Assembly: GCA_947453625.1 (NCBI GenBank)
Contig: CANGHK010000007.1
Location: 51,361 to 115,360, forward strand
Direction: 5' to 3'
DNA from: Burkholderiales bacterium
GTDB taxonomy: Bacteria; Pseudomonadota; Gammaproteobacteria; Burkholderiales; Burkholderiaceae_C
Length of the DNA: 64,000 nt
Made by a program: the position numbers and the translations under genes. Positions 44,823 through 54,462 of the stretch are shown piece after piece (positions within the stretch are counted from its first letter, which is position 1; each line of letters opens with the position of its first letter). The notes under the pieces are model-generated. The model was given only the letters and a program-made list of their open reading frames with translations, was not told the origin of the DNA and did no database searches.

Positions 44823-46238
44823 ATGAAGCATGTCATCCTGGGCGCCGGCCCGGCCGGTGTGATCGCCGCCGAAACCCTGCGCAAGAACGCGCCCAACGAC
44901 GAGATCGTCATCATCGGCGACGAGCCCGAAGCGCCTTACTCGCGCATGGCCATCCCCTACCTGTTGATCGGCAAGGTGGCCGAGGAGGGCACCCGCTTGC
45001 GCCACGGCGCCGACCACTACGGCCGGCTGCGCATCGCCTTGAAACGCGGCCGCGCCAAGTCGGTCGACACCGCGCAGCGCCGGGTGCTGCTCGAGGACGG
45101 CAGCGTAGAGACCTTCGACAAGCTGCTGATCGCCACCGGCTCGTCGCCCGCGACCCCGACTATCCCCGGCATCCACGGCAAGGGCGTTCACCCCTGCTGG
45201 ACGCTGGCCGACGCGCGCAAGATCATGGAACTGGCCCAGCCCGGCGCGCGCGTGCTGCAACTGGGCGCCGGCTTCATCGGCTGCATCATCATGGAAGCGC
45301 TGGCGATGCGCGGCGTCAAGTTGACCGTGGTCGAGATGGGCGACCGCATGGTGCCGCGCATGATGGGGCCGACGGCCGGCGGCATGATCAAGGACTGGTG
45401 CGAAAAAAAGGGTGTGACGGTGTACACCGGCGCCCGGGTCGAGGCGGTAGAGCGGCCCGAGCCGGTGGCGCCGCCGGCACCGGTTGCGGCGCCGGCGCCT
45501 GCGCCCGGCCTGCTGACCAAGATCGCCCAGGCGCTCGGCCTGGGGTCCGAGCCGGCGCCGCGGCCGGTGGCCGCCCCGGCTGCCGCGCCCGCGCCAACGA
45601 CGGCACCTATGACGGTGCGCCTGTCCACCGGCCAGCACCTGGAGGCCGACCTGGTGATCAGCGCGACCGGCGTCAAACCCAACATCGGCTTCCTGCAGGG
45701 TTCGGGCGTGCTGTGCCTGATCGGCGTGTTGACCGACGAGCACCTGCAGACCAATGTGCCGGGCATCTACGCGGCGGGCGATTGCGCCGAGGCCTTCGAC
45801 AAGGTCAGCGGCACCACCATCGTCAGCGCGATCCAGCCCAATGCTGCCGAGCAGGCCCGGGTGGCCGCGCTCAACATGCTGGGCAAGACCACCTCGCTGA
45901 AGGGCGTCACGCAGATCAACGTGCTCGACACGCTGGGCATGATCTCGGCCAGCTTCGGCAACTGGCAGGGCGTGCCGGGTGGCGAGCATGTCGAGCTGAC
46001 CGACCGCGAGGGTCCCGGAGGAGGCAGGCTGCTGAGCCTGCAGTTCTCGGGCGACAAGCTGGTGGGCTGCAACGCGGTCGGCTGGACCGAGCATGTGGGC
46101 GTGATGCGCGGCTTGGTCGAGGGCGAGGTGCGGCTCAGCCCCGAGTGGAAGCAGCGCCTGCTGGCCGACCCGACGCTGTTGATGGAGGCCTACCTGGCCA
46201 ATGCGCAGGCCCAGCAAACCCCGGCCCACCTGCGCTGA
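44823..46238 (+). CDS. aorC: FAD-dependent NADH-type oxidoreductase subunit of Aor (AorC-like), with Pro/Ala-rich insert
   Basis: Pyridine nucleotide-disulfide oxidoreductase family protein of 471 residues. The ATG at 44823 (MKHVILGAGPAGVIAAETLR) follows GGAG by 9 bases. FAD motif GAGPAG at the start, NAD motif LGAGFIGCIIMEAL near 145, and the second FAD motif IYAAGDCAEAFD near 320. It would pass electrons between NAD(H) and the AorA ferredoxin. Between the NAD domain and the return to the FAD domain is an insert of about 60 residues, rich in Pro and Ala (about 218-270), enclosing a short amphipathic stretch LLTKIAQALGLGSE. This insert is odd for the family. Confidence 0.9.
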   Translation: MKHVILGAGPAGVIAAETLRKNAPNDEIVIIGDEPEAPYSRMAIPYLLIGKVAEEGTRLRHGADHYGRLRIALKRGRAKSVDTAQRRVLLEDGSVETFDKLLIATGSSPATPTIPGIHGKGVHPCWTLADARKIMELAQPGARVLQLGAGFIGCIIMEALAMRGVKLTVVEMGDRMVPRMMGPTAGGMIKDWCEKKGVTVYTGARVEAVERPEPVAPPAPVAAPAPAPGLLTKIAQALGLGSEPAPRPVAAPAAAPAPTTAPMTVRLSTGQHLEADLVISATGVKPNIGFLQGSGVLCLIGVLTDEHLQTNVPGIYAAGDCAEAFDKVSGTTIVSAIQPNAAEQARVAALNMLGKTTSLKGVTQINVLDTLGMISASFGNWQGVPGGEHVELTDREGPGGGRLLSLQFSGDKLVGCNAVGWTEHVGVMRGLVEGEVRLSPEWKQRLLADPTLLMEAYLANAQAQQTPAHLR

Positions 46239-46266
46239 TGGCAGCCGGGGCAGAATCGCGCCAGCC

Positions 46267-46521
46267 ATGAAGATCACGTTCAAGCTCTACGCCAGCCTCA
46301 CCGATTACCTGCCTGTCGCGGCCCGCCGCGGCAACCGGATCGACCTGGAGCTGGAGGACGGGTCGACCATCGCGCAGATCATCGAGCCCTTTGGCCTGCC
46401 TATCAAGCTGGTGCACCTGGTGCTGGTGAACGGCGTCTACGTGCCGCCCGAGCAGCGCGCCAGCCGCGCGATCGTGGACGGCGACACGCTGGCGATCTGG
46501 CCGCCGATCGCCGGCGGCTAG
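46267..46521 (+). CDS. aorD: MoaD/ThiS-like sulfur carrier of the aor operon (AorD-like)
   Basis: Ubiquitin-fold protein of 84 residues (MKITFKLYASLTDYLPVAAR) ending in the di-glycine IAGG needed for thiocarboxylation. MoaD supplies sulfur for molybdopterin; a copy inside an aor operon suggests a dedicated carrier for the tungsten pyranopterin. It follows aorC by 28 bases. No MoeB-like activating enzyme is next to it, so the housekeeping one is probably used. Confidence 0.9.
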   Translation: MKITFKLYASLTDYLPVAARRGNRIDLELEDGSTIAQIIEPFGLPIKLVHLVLVNGVYVPPEQRASRAIVDGDTLAIWPPIAGG

Positions 46522-46534
46522 ACTGGCGCAGCGG

Positions 46535-46837
46535 ATGCAGGCCGACTACCCGGCAGAGTTCCGGCGCGAGCAGGGGTTCACCGAGCGCGACTGGCTGCGC
46601 TGCCTGCCGGGCGCGGTGCGGGGCTGCCCGCTGGATTTGAGCCGGCCCGGCCAGGCGCGGGTGCAGATCGGCAGTGGCGCGCTGCACCTGTCCTGGCAGG
46701 TGCTGGCGCCGCGCCAGATCGCGTTGGTGCGGCTGCCGCGTCTGCAGACCCATTACCGCTTCGAGCAGGTGGTGGACGCCGAGAGGCTGGCCTTCATGCG
46801 CTACTTCGATCTCTACACGATGCGCGGCGGCGGTTGA
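46535..46837 (+). CDS. Small protein at the end of the aor operon
   Basis: A 100-residue protein that I do not recognise (MQADYPAEFRREQGFTERDW). It has an acidic/aromatic N-terminus, three short cysteine-poor beta-like segments (ALHLSWQVLAPRQIALVRLP) and no membrane helix. It starts 13 bases after the MoaD-like gene and is very likely in the same transcript. Beta-rich pattern and position suggest an assembly factor for Aor, perhaps the counterpart of the last gene of the Aromatoleum aor operon; this is inference. Confidence 0.7.
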   Translation: MQADYPAEFRREQGFTERDWLRCLPGAVRGCPLDLSRPGQARVQIGSGALHLSWQVLAPRQIALVRLPRLQTHYRFEQVVDAERLAFMRYFDLYTMRGGG

Positions 46838-46886
46838 TCCGCTGCGCCAGGGTGCTGGACGACCGTGCTGGACGACAGTGTGCCCG

Positions 46887-47213
46887 TCAACGCGGCCCGT
46901 CAACGGCTGGGGCGCGCTGGCCCAGCCAGCCCAGCAACTCGGCCAGCCGGGTGGCCACCCAGACCGCCTCGGCGGCGCTGAAGCCCGATTCGGGTGTGGC
47001 CAGCCCGTCCTGGGTGCGGCCCAGGATCAGGTCCTCGGACACGCCCTGGTCGTGGTGCAGCGCCTGGCTGGGGTCGACCAGCATCTGCGCCATGTCCTCG
47101 CACAGCTCGTAGCGGGCGCGGAAGGTCTCTTTCGTCACGCCGAGCCGGCCGCGCGCATCGGCATGCACGGCCTCGAACGAGGGCGGGATGTGGATCTGGT
47201 AGTCATCGGACAT
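46887..47213 (-). CDS. Uncharacterised 108-residue protein
   Basis: A small soluble protein (MSDDYQIHIPPSFEAVHADA) with a helical, acidic make-up and one Cys. I do not recognise a domain. It lies 24 bases downstream of the XdhC-like gene on the same strand, so it is probably co-transcribed with it and may work with molybdenum-hydroxylase maturation. Frame choice is supported by normal residue composition compared with the Arg/Ala-rich alternatives. Confidence 0.7.
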   Translation of the reverse strand: MSDDYQIHIPPSFEAVHADARGRLGVTKETFRARYELCEDMAQMLVDPSQALHHDQGVSEDLILGRTQDGLATPESGFSAAEAVWVATRLAELLGWLGQRAPAVDGPR

Positions 47214-47237
47214 GCGGTGTTGTAGCGCATCGCCCGC

Positions 47238-48254
47238 TCAGGTGGCGCAGCCCGCCTCGACCACTGCCTGCGCCTTGATCGGCACCGGCTCGGGCACGCG
47301 GTAGCCGTAGCGCACGGCGGTCAGCTCGGCCAGGATGCTGACGGCGATCTCGGGCGGCGTGCGGGCGCCGTTCTTCAGCCCCACCGGGCCGTGCAGGCGG
47401 TCGAGCTGGTCGTCGGTCAGGCCGAAATGCTCTTTCAGCCGTTCGCGGCGCTTGGCCTGGTTGACGCGCGAGCCTATCGCGCCGACGTAGAACGCGGGGC
47501 CGGTCAGCGCCTCCATCAGCGCCAGGTCGTCGAGCTTGGGGTCGTGCGTCAGCGCGATGATCGCGGTGTGGCCGTCGGGCTTGAGTGCGACCACCGTGTC
47601 GTCGGGCATGGTGCGCAGCAGCGTCGCGCCAGGCACCTCGAAGCCGGTGGCGTATTCCTCGCGCGGGTCGCAGACCAGCACCTGGTAGCCGAGCGCGATC
47701 GCCATCTGCGCCAGGTATTGCGTCATCTGGCCGGCGCCTATCAGCAGCAGCCGCCAGTGCGGGCCATGGTGGGTCGTCAGCTGGGTCTCGGTCAGCGACA
47801 GCTCGTCGCTCATCGCTTCATCGTGGGTGGCGGGCTGCAGCACCACCTCGCCGCTGACGATCGTCAGCACCCGGCGCACCCGCTCGCCCTGGCTCAGGCG
47901 GGTCAGCAGTTCATCGAGCCGGGTGCGCGGCAGCACGGGCTCGAGCACCAGCTCGATCAGCCCGCCGCAGGGCAGGCCGAAGCGGTGCGCGGCATCGGCA
48001 TCGATGCCGTAGCGCACCACCTGCGGCAGGCCAGCGGCCAGCACGCCCTCGCGCGCCTTGTCGATCAGGTCGTCCTCGATGCAGCCGCCCGACACGCTGC
48101 CAGCCACCAGGCCGTCGTCGCGCACCGCCACCGCCGAGCCGGGCGGGCGCGGCGCCGAACCCCAGGTGCGGGTGATGGTGCCCAGCACCACGCGGTGGCC
48201 TGCCGCCACCCACTGGGTGATCTGGCGCAGCACATTGAGGTCGACGTTGTCCAT
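47238..48254 (-). CDS. XdhC/CoxI-family molybdenum hydroxylase maturation protein
   Basis: Protein of 338 residues that in relatives binds and delivers (sulfurated) molybdenum cofactor to xanthine-dehydrogenase-type enzymes. The start is ATG at 48254 (MDNVDLNVLRQITQWVAAGH); the 609-residue track form extends into the divergent cox genes. XdhC N-terminal marks are TWGSAPRPPGSAVAV and GSVSGGCIEDDLI near 25-60. A Rossmann part follows with LLLIGAGQMTQYLAQMA and, further on, FYVGAIGSRVNQAKRRERL. It is transcribed divergently from coxS across a 246-base regulatory gap. Confidence 0.92.
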   Translation of the reverse strand: MDNVDLNVLRQITQWVAAGHRVVLGTITRTWGSAPRPPGSAVAVRDDGLVAGSVSGGCIEDDLIDKAREGVLAAGLPQVVRYGIDADAAHRFGLPCGGLIELVLEPVLPRTRLDELLTRLSQGERVRRVLTIVSGEVVLQPATHDEAMSDELSLTETQLTTHHGPHWRLLLIGAGQMTQYLAQMAIALGYQVLVCDPREEYATGFEVPGATLLRTMPDDTVVALKPDGHTAIIALTHDPKLDDLALMEALTGPAFYVGAIGSRVNQAKRRERLKEHFGLTDDQLDRLHGPVGLKNGARTPPEIAVSILAELTAVRYGYRVPEPVPIKAQAVVEAGCAT

Positions 48255-48500
48255 GGCAGCTTGCTCTGAGCGTTGAAGGTCTGAAAGTAACCGGTCCGGA
48301 GGCGGCAATCGGCGCCGCGCATTCCTCTGGGCATTGCGCAGCATAAGGCGTCCGCCAGGCGGCACTATGCGCGGATATTCATAAGGGATAACGAACTGAT
48401 GCGGCGCGCCTGTTTTGCCTAGCATCGCCCAGTTTGCCAGTCTGTCATCGGGCACGCCGACGGCCAGTCCTGAACCCATCACCCCCAAGGAGACACCCGC
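48255..48500. promoter_or_regulatory. Divergent regulatory region between xdhC-like gene and coxS
   Basis: The 246 bases between two divergent start codons must hold promoters for both units. An AT-richer patch with gatattcataagggataacg lies near 48375-48395, the likeliest site for the cox promoter or a regulator, but no -35/-10 pair with good spacing could be fixed. A clear ribosome binding site AAGGAGA precedes coxS. Confidence 0.4.
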
Positions 48501-48974
<474 letters not shown>

Positions 48975-48989
48975 GCGAGGATCACCCCC

Positions 48990-51350
48990 ATGAACGCACG
49001 CCAAGGATTCATCGGCCAGTCGGTCGAGCGCCGCGAGGACGGCCGCTTTCTCACCGGCAAGGGCCAATACACCGACGACATCACGCTGCCGCAGCAGACC
49101 TACGCCTATTTCCTGCGCTCACCCTATGCCCACGCCCGCATCAAGTCGCTCGACAGCGCTGAAGCGGCGCGGGCGCCCGGCGTGCTGGGCATCTTCACCG
49201 GCGAGCACTTCAAGGCCGTCGGCGGCCTGCCCTGCGGCTGGTTGATCAACAACCTCGACGGCACGCCGATGAAGGAGCCCAAGCACCCGGTGTTGGCCGA
49301 CGGCAAGGTGCGCTATGTCGGCGACCGGGTGGCGCTGGTGGTGGCCGAAACGCTGGAGCAGGCCCGGGTGGCGGCCGAGCTGATCGCCGTCGACTACGAC
49401 GAGCTGACGCCGGTGGTTGACACCGCAAAAGCCTTCGGCGCGTCGGCGCCCGGGCATTCGGTGCACGACGAGGCGACCGACAACCTGTGCTACCGCTGGG
49501 GCATAGGCGACCAGGCCGGCACCGATGCGGCGATCAAGGGCGCGGCCCATGTCACGACGCTGCAGTTCCGCAACAACCGGCTGATCCCGAACGCGATGGA
49601 GCCGCGCGCGGCCAACGCCTATTACGACAGCAACGCGGACAACTACACGCTCTACGTCAGCAACCAGAACCCGCATGTCGAGCGGCTGCTGATGTGTGCC
49701 TTCGTGTTGGGCATCCCCGAGCACAAGATGCGGGTCGTCGCGCCCGACGTGGGCGGCGGCTTCGGCAGCAAGATCTACCTCTACGGCGAGGAGACCGCGC
49801 TGGTCTGGGCGAGCAAGACCATCAAGCGCCCGATCAAGTGGACTTGCGACCGCAGCGAGGCCTTCCTCAGCGACGCCCATGGCCGCGACCATGTCTCCAC
49901 CGCCCAGCTGGCGCTGGATAAAGACGGCAAGTTCCTGGCCTTGCGTGCCGACACCACCGCCAACCTCGGTGCCTACCTGTCGACGTTTTCCACCTGCATC
50001 CCGACCATCCTGCACGCCACGCTGCTGGCCGGCCAGTACAAGACGCCGCACATCTACTGCGAGATCACCGCGGTGTTCACCAACACCGCGCCGGTCGACG
50101 CCTACCGCGGCGCCGGCCGGCCCGAGGCCACCTATTTGCTGGAGCGCATCGTCGAGACCGCGGCGCGCGAGACCGGACTCGACCCGGCCGAGATCCGGCG
50201 CCGCAACTTCATCACCGAGTTCCCCTACGCCACGCCGGTCGGCCTGACCTATGACACCGGCGATTACGAGGCGACGATGGCGCGCGCGATCGAGCTGGCC
50301 GATGTCGCCGGCTTCGCGGCGCGGCGTGCGGCGTCCGAGGCCCAGGGCCTGAAGCGCGGCCTGGGCTACTCGGCCTACATCGAGGCCTGCGGCATCGCGC
50401 CGTCGTCGGTGGCCGGCGCGCTGGGCGCCCGCGCCGGGCTGTTCGAGGCCGGCGAGGTGCGTGTCCACCCGACCGGCAAGGTGACGGTCTTCACCGGCAG
50501 CCACAGCCATGGCCAGGGCCACGAGACGACGTTTGCGCAAGTGGTGGCCGACAAGCTGGGCATCCCGCTAGACGACATCGTGATCGAGCATGGCGACACG
50601 TCCAAGGTCTTGTTCGGCATGGGCACTTACGGCAGCCGCTCGCTGGCGGTGGGCGGCACGGCCATCGTCAAGGCGGTCGACAAGGTGATCGCCAAGGGCA
50701 AGAAGATAGCGGCCCACCTGCTCGAAGCCGCCGACACCGACATCGTCTTCGAGGGCGGCGAGTTCAAGGTCGCCGGCACCGACAAGAAGGTGCCGTTCGC
50801 CGCGGTCTCGCTGACCGCTTATGTGCCGCACAACTTCCCGCACGACAAGCTCGAGCCCGGCCTGAACGAGAACGCCTTCTACGACCCGAGCAACTTCACC
50901 TACCCGGCGGGCACCTACATCTGCGAGGTCGAGATCGACCCGGCCACCGGCCACACTCGGGTGGACCGGATGACCGCGGTCGACGACTTCGGCAACATCG
51001 TCAACCCGATGATCGTCGAAGGCCAGGTCCACGGCGGGCTGGCGCAAGGCATAGGCCAGGCGTTGCTCGAGCATGGCGTCTACGACACCGAGACCGGCCA
51101 GTTGCTGACCGGCAGCTACATGGACTACGCGATGCCGCGCGCCGACGACCTGCCCAGTTTCACGGTGGAAACCGCCAAGGGCACGCCCTGTACCCACAAC
51201 CCGCTAGGGGTCAAGGGCTGTGGCGAGGCCGGCGCGATAGGCTCGCCACCGGCGGTGATCAATGCCATCTGCCACGCCCTGGGCGTCAAGGATGTGCCCA
51301 TGCCGGCCACGCCCTACACTGTGTGGCAGGCCGCCCGGGCCGCCCGCTGA
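48990..51350 (+). CDS. coxL: Carbon-monoxide-dehydrogenase-type large subunit (form II-like molybdenum hydroxylase)
   Basis: Molybdopterin catalytic subunit of 786 residues. Family marks are [15 protein letters not shown] near 255, [13 protein letters not shown] near 372, [16 protein letters not shown] and [16 protein letters not shown] near the C-terminus with the catalytic Glu. The active-site loop reads AYRGAGR, the form II pattern, and not the AYXCSFR of genuine aerobic CO dehydrogenase. The true substrate is therefore probably not CO; aldehydes, heterocycles or other C-H bonds are possible. Order coxS-coxL-coxM differs from the M-S-L order of form I operons. Confidence 0.94.
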   Translation: MNARQGFIGQSVERREDGRFLTGKGQYTDDITLPQQTYAYFLRSPYAHARIKSLDSAEAARAPGVLGIFTGEHFKAVGGLPCGWLINNLDGTPMKEPKHPVLADGKVRYVGDRVALVVAETLEQARVAAELIAVDYDELTPVVDTAKAFGASAPGHSVHDEATDNLCYRWGIGDQAGTDAAIKGAAHVTTLQFRNNRLIPNAMEPRAANAYYDSNADNYTLYVSNQNPHVERLLMCAFVLGIPEHKMRVVAPDVGGGFGSKIYLYGEETALVWASKTIKRPIKWTCDRSEAFLSDAHGRDHVSTAQLALDKDGKFLALRADTTANLGAYLSTFSTCIPTILHATLLAGQYKTPHIYCEITAVFTNTAPVDAYRGAGRPEATYLLERIVETAARETGLDPAEIRRRNFITEFPYATPVGLTYDTGDYEATMARAIELADVAGFAARRAASEAQGLKRGLGYSAYIEACGIAPSSVAGALGARAGLFEAGEVRVHPTGKVTVFTGSHSHGQGHETTFAQVVADKLGIPLDDIVIEHGDTSKVLFGMGTYGSRSLAVGGTAIVKAVDKVIAKGKKIAAHLLEAADTDIVFEGGEFKVAGTDKKVPFAAVSLTAYVPHNFPHDKLEPGLNENAFYDPSNFTYPAGTYICEVEIDPATGHTRVDRMTAVDDFGNIVNPMIVEGQVHGGLAQGIGQALLEHGVYDTETGQLLTGSYMDYAMPRADDLPSFTVETAKGTPCTHNPLGVKGCGEAGAIGSPPAVINAICHALGVKDVPMPATPYTVWQAARAAR

Positions 51351-51374
51351 ACCCGATCTGTTGGAGACATTCCC

Positions 51375-52172
51375 ATGCAAGCTTTTGCCTATGACAAACC
51401 GGCCTCGTCGGCCGACGCCGCCCGTGCCGCCCTGGCCTCGGGCGCCAAGCTGATCGCCGGCGGCCAGTCGCTGCTGGCGTCGATGAAGCTGGGCCTGTCC
51501 GCGCCCGAAGCGCTGGTCGACCTGGGCGGCATCGCCGACCTGAAGGGCATCACCGTCAGCGGTGGCGTCGTCAGGGTCGGCGCGATGACCACCCATGCCG
51601 CCGTTGCCGCCCACGCCGGGCTGGCCGCCGCGATCCCCGCGCTGGCCGACCTGGCCGGCAAGATCGGCGACCGCCAGGTGCGCAACCGCGGCACGGTCGG
51701 CGGCAGCCTGGCCAACAACGACCCGGCGGCCTGCTACCCGGCCGCCGCGCTCGGCCTGGGCGCAACCATCCACACCGACCGCCGCGACATCGCCGCCGAC
51801 GACTTCTTCACCGGCATGTTCGAGACCGCGCTGGCCGAGGGCGAGTTGATCACCGCGGTCAGCTTCCCGGTGCCGGCCAAGGCCGGCTGGCAGAAGTTCA
51901 AGCAGCCGGCGTCGCGCTTCTCCATCGTCGGCGTGTTCGTCAGCCAGGGCCCGCAAGGCGTTCGGGTGGCCGTCACCGGCGCCGGCGCCTGCGTGTTCCG
52001 CGCCAGCGGGCTGGAGGCCAAGCTGGCCGCCGATCTCCCCAACAGCTGGTCTGCCGCCGCGTTGGCCGGCGCCACGGTCAGCGCCGACGGTTTCAACAGC
52101 GACCTGCATGGATCGGCCGAGTACCGCGCCGCGCTGGTGCCGGTGCTGGCCGGCAGAGCCGTCGCCGGCTGA
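51375..52172 (+). CDS. coxM: Carbon-monoxide-dehydrogenase-type medium subunit, FAD
   Basis: Flavoprotein subunit of 265 residues. FAD-binding motifs are LIAGGQSLLASMKLGL near 30 and RGTVGGSLANNDPAACYP near 100. It accepts electrons from the 2Fe-2S subunit and hands them to an acceptor, perhaps through the CoxG-bound quinone. It starts 24 bases after coxL. A strong intrinsic terminator follows its stop. Confidence 0.95.
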   Translation: MQAFAYDKPASSADAARAALASGAKLIAGGQSLLASMKLGLSAPEALVDLGGIADLKGITVSGGVVRVGAMTTHAAVAAHAGLAAAIPALADLAGKIGDRQVRNRGTVGGSLANNDPAACYPAAALGLGATIHTDRRDIAADDFFTGMFETALAEGELITAVSFPVPAKAGWQKFKQPASRFSIVGVFVSQGPQGVRVAVTGAGACVFRASGLEAKLAADLPNSWSAAALAGATVSADGFNSDLHGSAEYRAALVPVLAGRAVAG

Positions 52173-52193
52173 TAGGCTGCCTCGTCAGGTCGA

Positions 52194-52218
52194 ACGCCGC
52201 ACCCGGTGCGGCGTTTTT
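52194..52218 (+). terminator. Intrinsic terminator between coxM and coxD
   Basis: ACGCCGCACCCGGTGCGGCGTTTTT: a perfect 9-bp stem (ACGCCGCAC / GTGCGGCGT) with a 3-base loop, running straight into five Ts. It begins 21 bases after the coxM stop and ends just before the ribosome binding site of coxD, so it should reduce or separate transcription of the accessory genes from the structural subunits. Confidence 0.85.
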
Positions 52219-52232
52219 ATTGGAGCTGTGCC

Positions 52233-53162
52233 TTGTCACCGTCCCCTGAAACCGCGCTGCCCGCCAGCATTGCCGACACCATCAGCCGGCTGGCTGCGCT
52301 GGATTACGTTGCCGACCGGCAGCTCGCCACCTGCGTCTACCTGGCGCTCAAATTGCAGCGCCCGCTGTTCCTGGAAGGTGAGCCCGGCACCGGCAAGACC
52401 GAGATCGCGCGCACGCTGGCTTTGATGCTGGGCCGGCCGCTGATCCGCCTGCAGTGTTACGAAGGGCTGGATCTGGCGGGCGCCGCCTACGAGTGGAACT
52501 ACGGCCGGCAGATGATGGAAATCCGCCTGGCCGAGAAAGACGGCATGGGCCGCGAGGCCTTGGCCGCCGAGCTGTTTTCCGAGCGCTTCCTGACCAAGCG
52601 CGCGCTGCTGCAGGCGATAGACCCGGCCAACCCGGTGGCGCCGGTGCTGCTGATCGACGAGCTTGACCGCGCCGACGAGCCCTTCGAGGCCTTCTTGCTG
52701 GAGGTGCTGGGCGACTTCCAGATCACCATCCCCGAGTTGGGCACGGTCAAGGCGCTGCAGCCGCCGATCGTCATCCTGACCAGCAACCGCACGCGCGAGA
52801 TCCACGACGCGGTCAAGCGGCGCTGCCTCTACCACTGGGTGGATTTTCCGGACGCCGAGCGCGAGCTCGACATCCTGCGCCGCCGCGTGCCCGGCGCATC
52901 GGCCGAGCTGGCGCGCCAGATCGTCGCCTTCGTCCAGCAGCTGCGCTCGGTCGAGCTCTACAAGCTGCCCGGCATCGCCGAGACCATCGAGTGGACGCGT
53001 GCGCTGATGGAGCTCGACACGGTGGTGCTCGACCCGCAGGTGATCCAGCACACGCTGGGCCTGCTGCTGAAGTACCAGGACGACATCGCCCGCATGCAGG
53101 GCGGCGAGGCGGCGCGGCTGCTGGAGCAGGTGCGCGGCGACGCGCGCCGGCCCGCGGGCTGA
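52233..53162 (+). CDS. coxD: MoxR-type AAA+ ATPase CoxD
   Basis: ATPase chaperone of 309 residues that in the Oligotropha system helps insert copper and sulfur into the Mo site. Walker A GEPGTGKTEIARTL near 45-58, Walker B VLLIDELDRADEPFEAFLLE near 125, and sensor 1 ILTSNRTREIHDA. The best start is a TTG at 52233, with GGAG 8 bases upstream; the GTG at 52206 used by the track lies inside the terminator hairpin. CoxE follows 25 bases later. Confidence 0.9.
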   Translation: MSPSPETALPASIADTISRLAALDYVADRQLATCVYLALKLQRPLFLEGEPGTGKTEIARTLALMLGRPLIRLQCYEGLDLAGAAYEWNYGRQMMEIRLAEKDGMGREALAAELFSERFLTKRALLQAIDPANPVAPVLLIDELDRADEPFEAFLLEVLGDFQITIPELGTVKALQPPIVILTSNRTREIHDAVKRRCLYHWVDFPDAERELDILRRRVPGASAELARQIVAFVQQLRSVELYKLPGIAETIEWTRALMELDTVVLDPQVIQHTLGLLLKYQDDIARMQGGEAARLLEQVRGDARRPAG

Positions 53163-53187
53163 GCGGCCTTCGCCGCAGGCCACCACG

Positions 53188-54402
53188 ATGCTTGCCGCCC
53201 GGGCTTCAGCGGGATATCTCGCCGAGAACGTGATGCACTTCGCCCGCGTGCTGCGCAGCGCCGGCATGCCGGTGGGAGGCGACCGGGTGCACACCGCGCT
53301 GGCGGCGCTGCAGGTGGCCGGCCTCGAATCGAAACGCGATTTCCACGCCGTGCTCAGCGCCTGCCTGCTCGACCGCATCGAGCACCGCGAGCTGTTCGAC
53401 CAGGCTTTCGCGCTGTTCTGGCGCGACCCCGACCTGATGGGCCGGATGCGCGCGATGCTGCTGCCCAAGGTTCACCTCAAGGACGGTGCGCTGGCGCCGA
53501 CGCCCGAGAACCGCCGCCTCGGCGAGGCGCTGTTCCCGCACCCGCCGAACCGTCCGCCAGCCGCGCCCGAGCAGGACCAGATCGAGATCAACGCCGAGCT
53601 GACCTGGAACGACCGCGAGGTCTTGCGCCAAGCCGATTTCGACACCATGACGGCCGACGAATGGCGCGCCGCCCAGCGCCTGCTGGCGCAGTTGCGGCTG
53701 CTGTTCGAGCCGCTGGCGACGCGGCGCAGCGCCCGCGCCGCGCGCCCCGGCCGGGCCGACTGGCGCGCGACGATGGCCGCGATGGCGCGCCAGGGCGGCG
53801 AACTGGGCGACATGCGCTGGCGCGCGCCCCGCCAGCAGCCGGCGCCGCTGGTGGTGCTGGCCGACATCTCGGGCTCGATGAGCCGCTACTCGCGCATGCT
53901 GCTGCACTTCGCCCATGCGCTGGGCCAGGCCAGCGGGCAGAAGACTGGCCATGTCGAGAGCTTCGTCTTCGGCACAAGGCTGACCCGCACCACAAGGCTG
54001 CTGAAGGGCCGCGACCCCGACCTGGCCGTCGGCCAGGTGGTGCGCGCGGTGGCCGACTGGTCGGGCGGCACCCGCATCACCACCAGCCTGCATGAGTTCA
54101 ACCAGCGCTGGGCCAGGCGCGTGCTGGGCACCCAGGCCACCGTGCTGCTGATCACCGACGGCCTGGAGCATGGCGACACGGCCGCGCTGTCCTTCGAGAT
54201 GGAGCGCCTGCACAAGAGCTGCCGGCGCCTGCTGTGGCTCAACCCGCTGCTGCGCTTCGACCAGTTCGAGCCCCGCGCCGGCGGCATCAAGGCGATGCTG
54301 CCGCATGTCGACCGCTTCATGCCGGCGCACAACCTGCAGAGCCTGGCCGACCTGGTGCAGGTGCTGGGCCGGCGCGCCGGGCCGGTCCGCAAGCCGCATT
54401 GA
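53188..54402 (+). CDS. coxE: VWA-domain protein CoxE
   Basis: Partner of the CoxD ATPase, 404 residues. The N-terminal half is helical; the C-terminal half is a von Willebrand A domain with the metal-site motif ADISGSMSRYSRM near residue 230 and DLAVGQVVRAVADWSGGTRI then LLITDGLEHGDT later. MoxR-VWA pairs act as metal-cofactor chaperones, consistent with the molybdenum hydroxylase next door. Start ATG at 53188. Confidence 0.93.
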   Translation: MLAARASAGYLAENVMHFARVLRSAGMPVGGDRVHTALAALQVAGLESKRDFHAVLSACLLDRIEHRELFDQAFALFWRDPDLMGRMRAMLLPKVHLKDGALAPTPENRRLGEALFPHPPNRPPAAPEQDQIEINAELTWNDREVLRQADFDTMTADEWRAAQRLLAQLRLLFEPLATRRSARAARPGRADWRATMAAMARQGGELGDMRWRAPRQQPAPLVVLADISGSMSRYSRMLLHFAHALGQASGQKTGHVESFVFGTRLTRTTRLLKGRDPDLAVGQVVRAVADWSGGTRITTSLHEFNQRWARRVLGTQATVLLITDGLEHGDTAALSFEMERLHKSCRRLLWLNPLLRFDQFEPRAGGIKAMLPHVDRFMPAHNLQSLADLVQVLGRRAGPVRKPH

Positions 54403-54462
54403 TTTCCCGCTTCCCTCTTTCCACGTCCAACCGCCCCAACCGCCCCAACCGCCGACCGCACC

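Noticed and set aside
48990-51350. Genuine (form I) aerobic CO dehydrogenase
   Set aside because: The active-site loop is AYRGAGR, not AYXCSFR, and the gene order is S-L-M.
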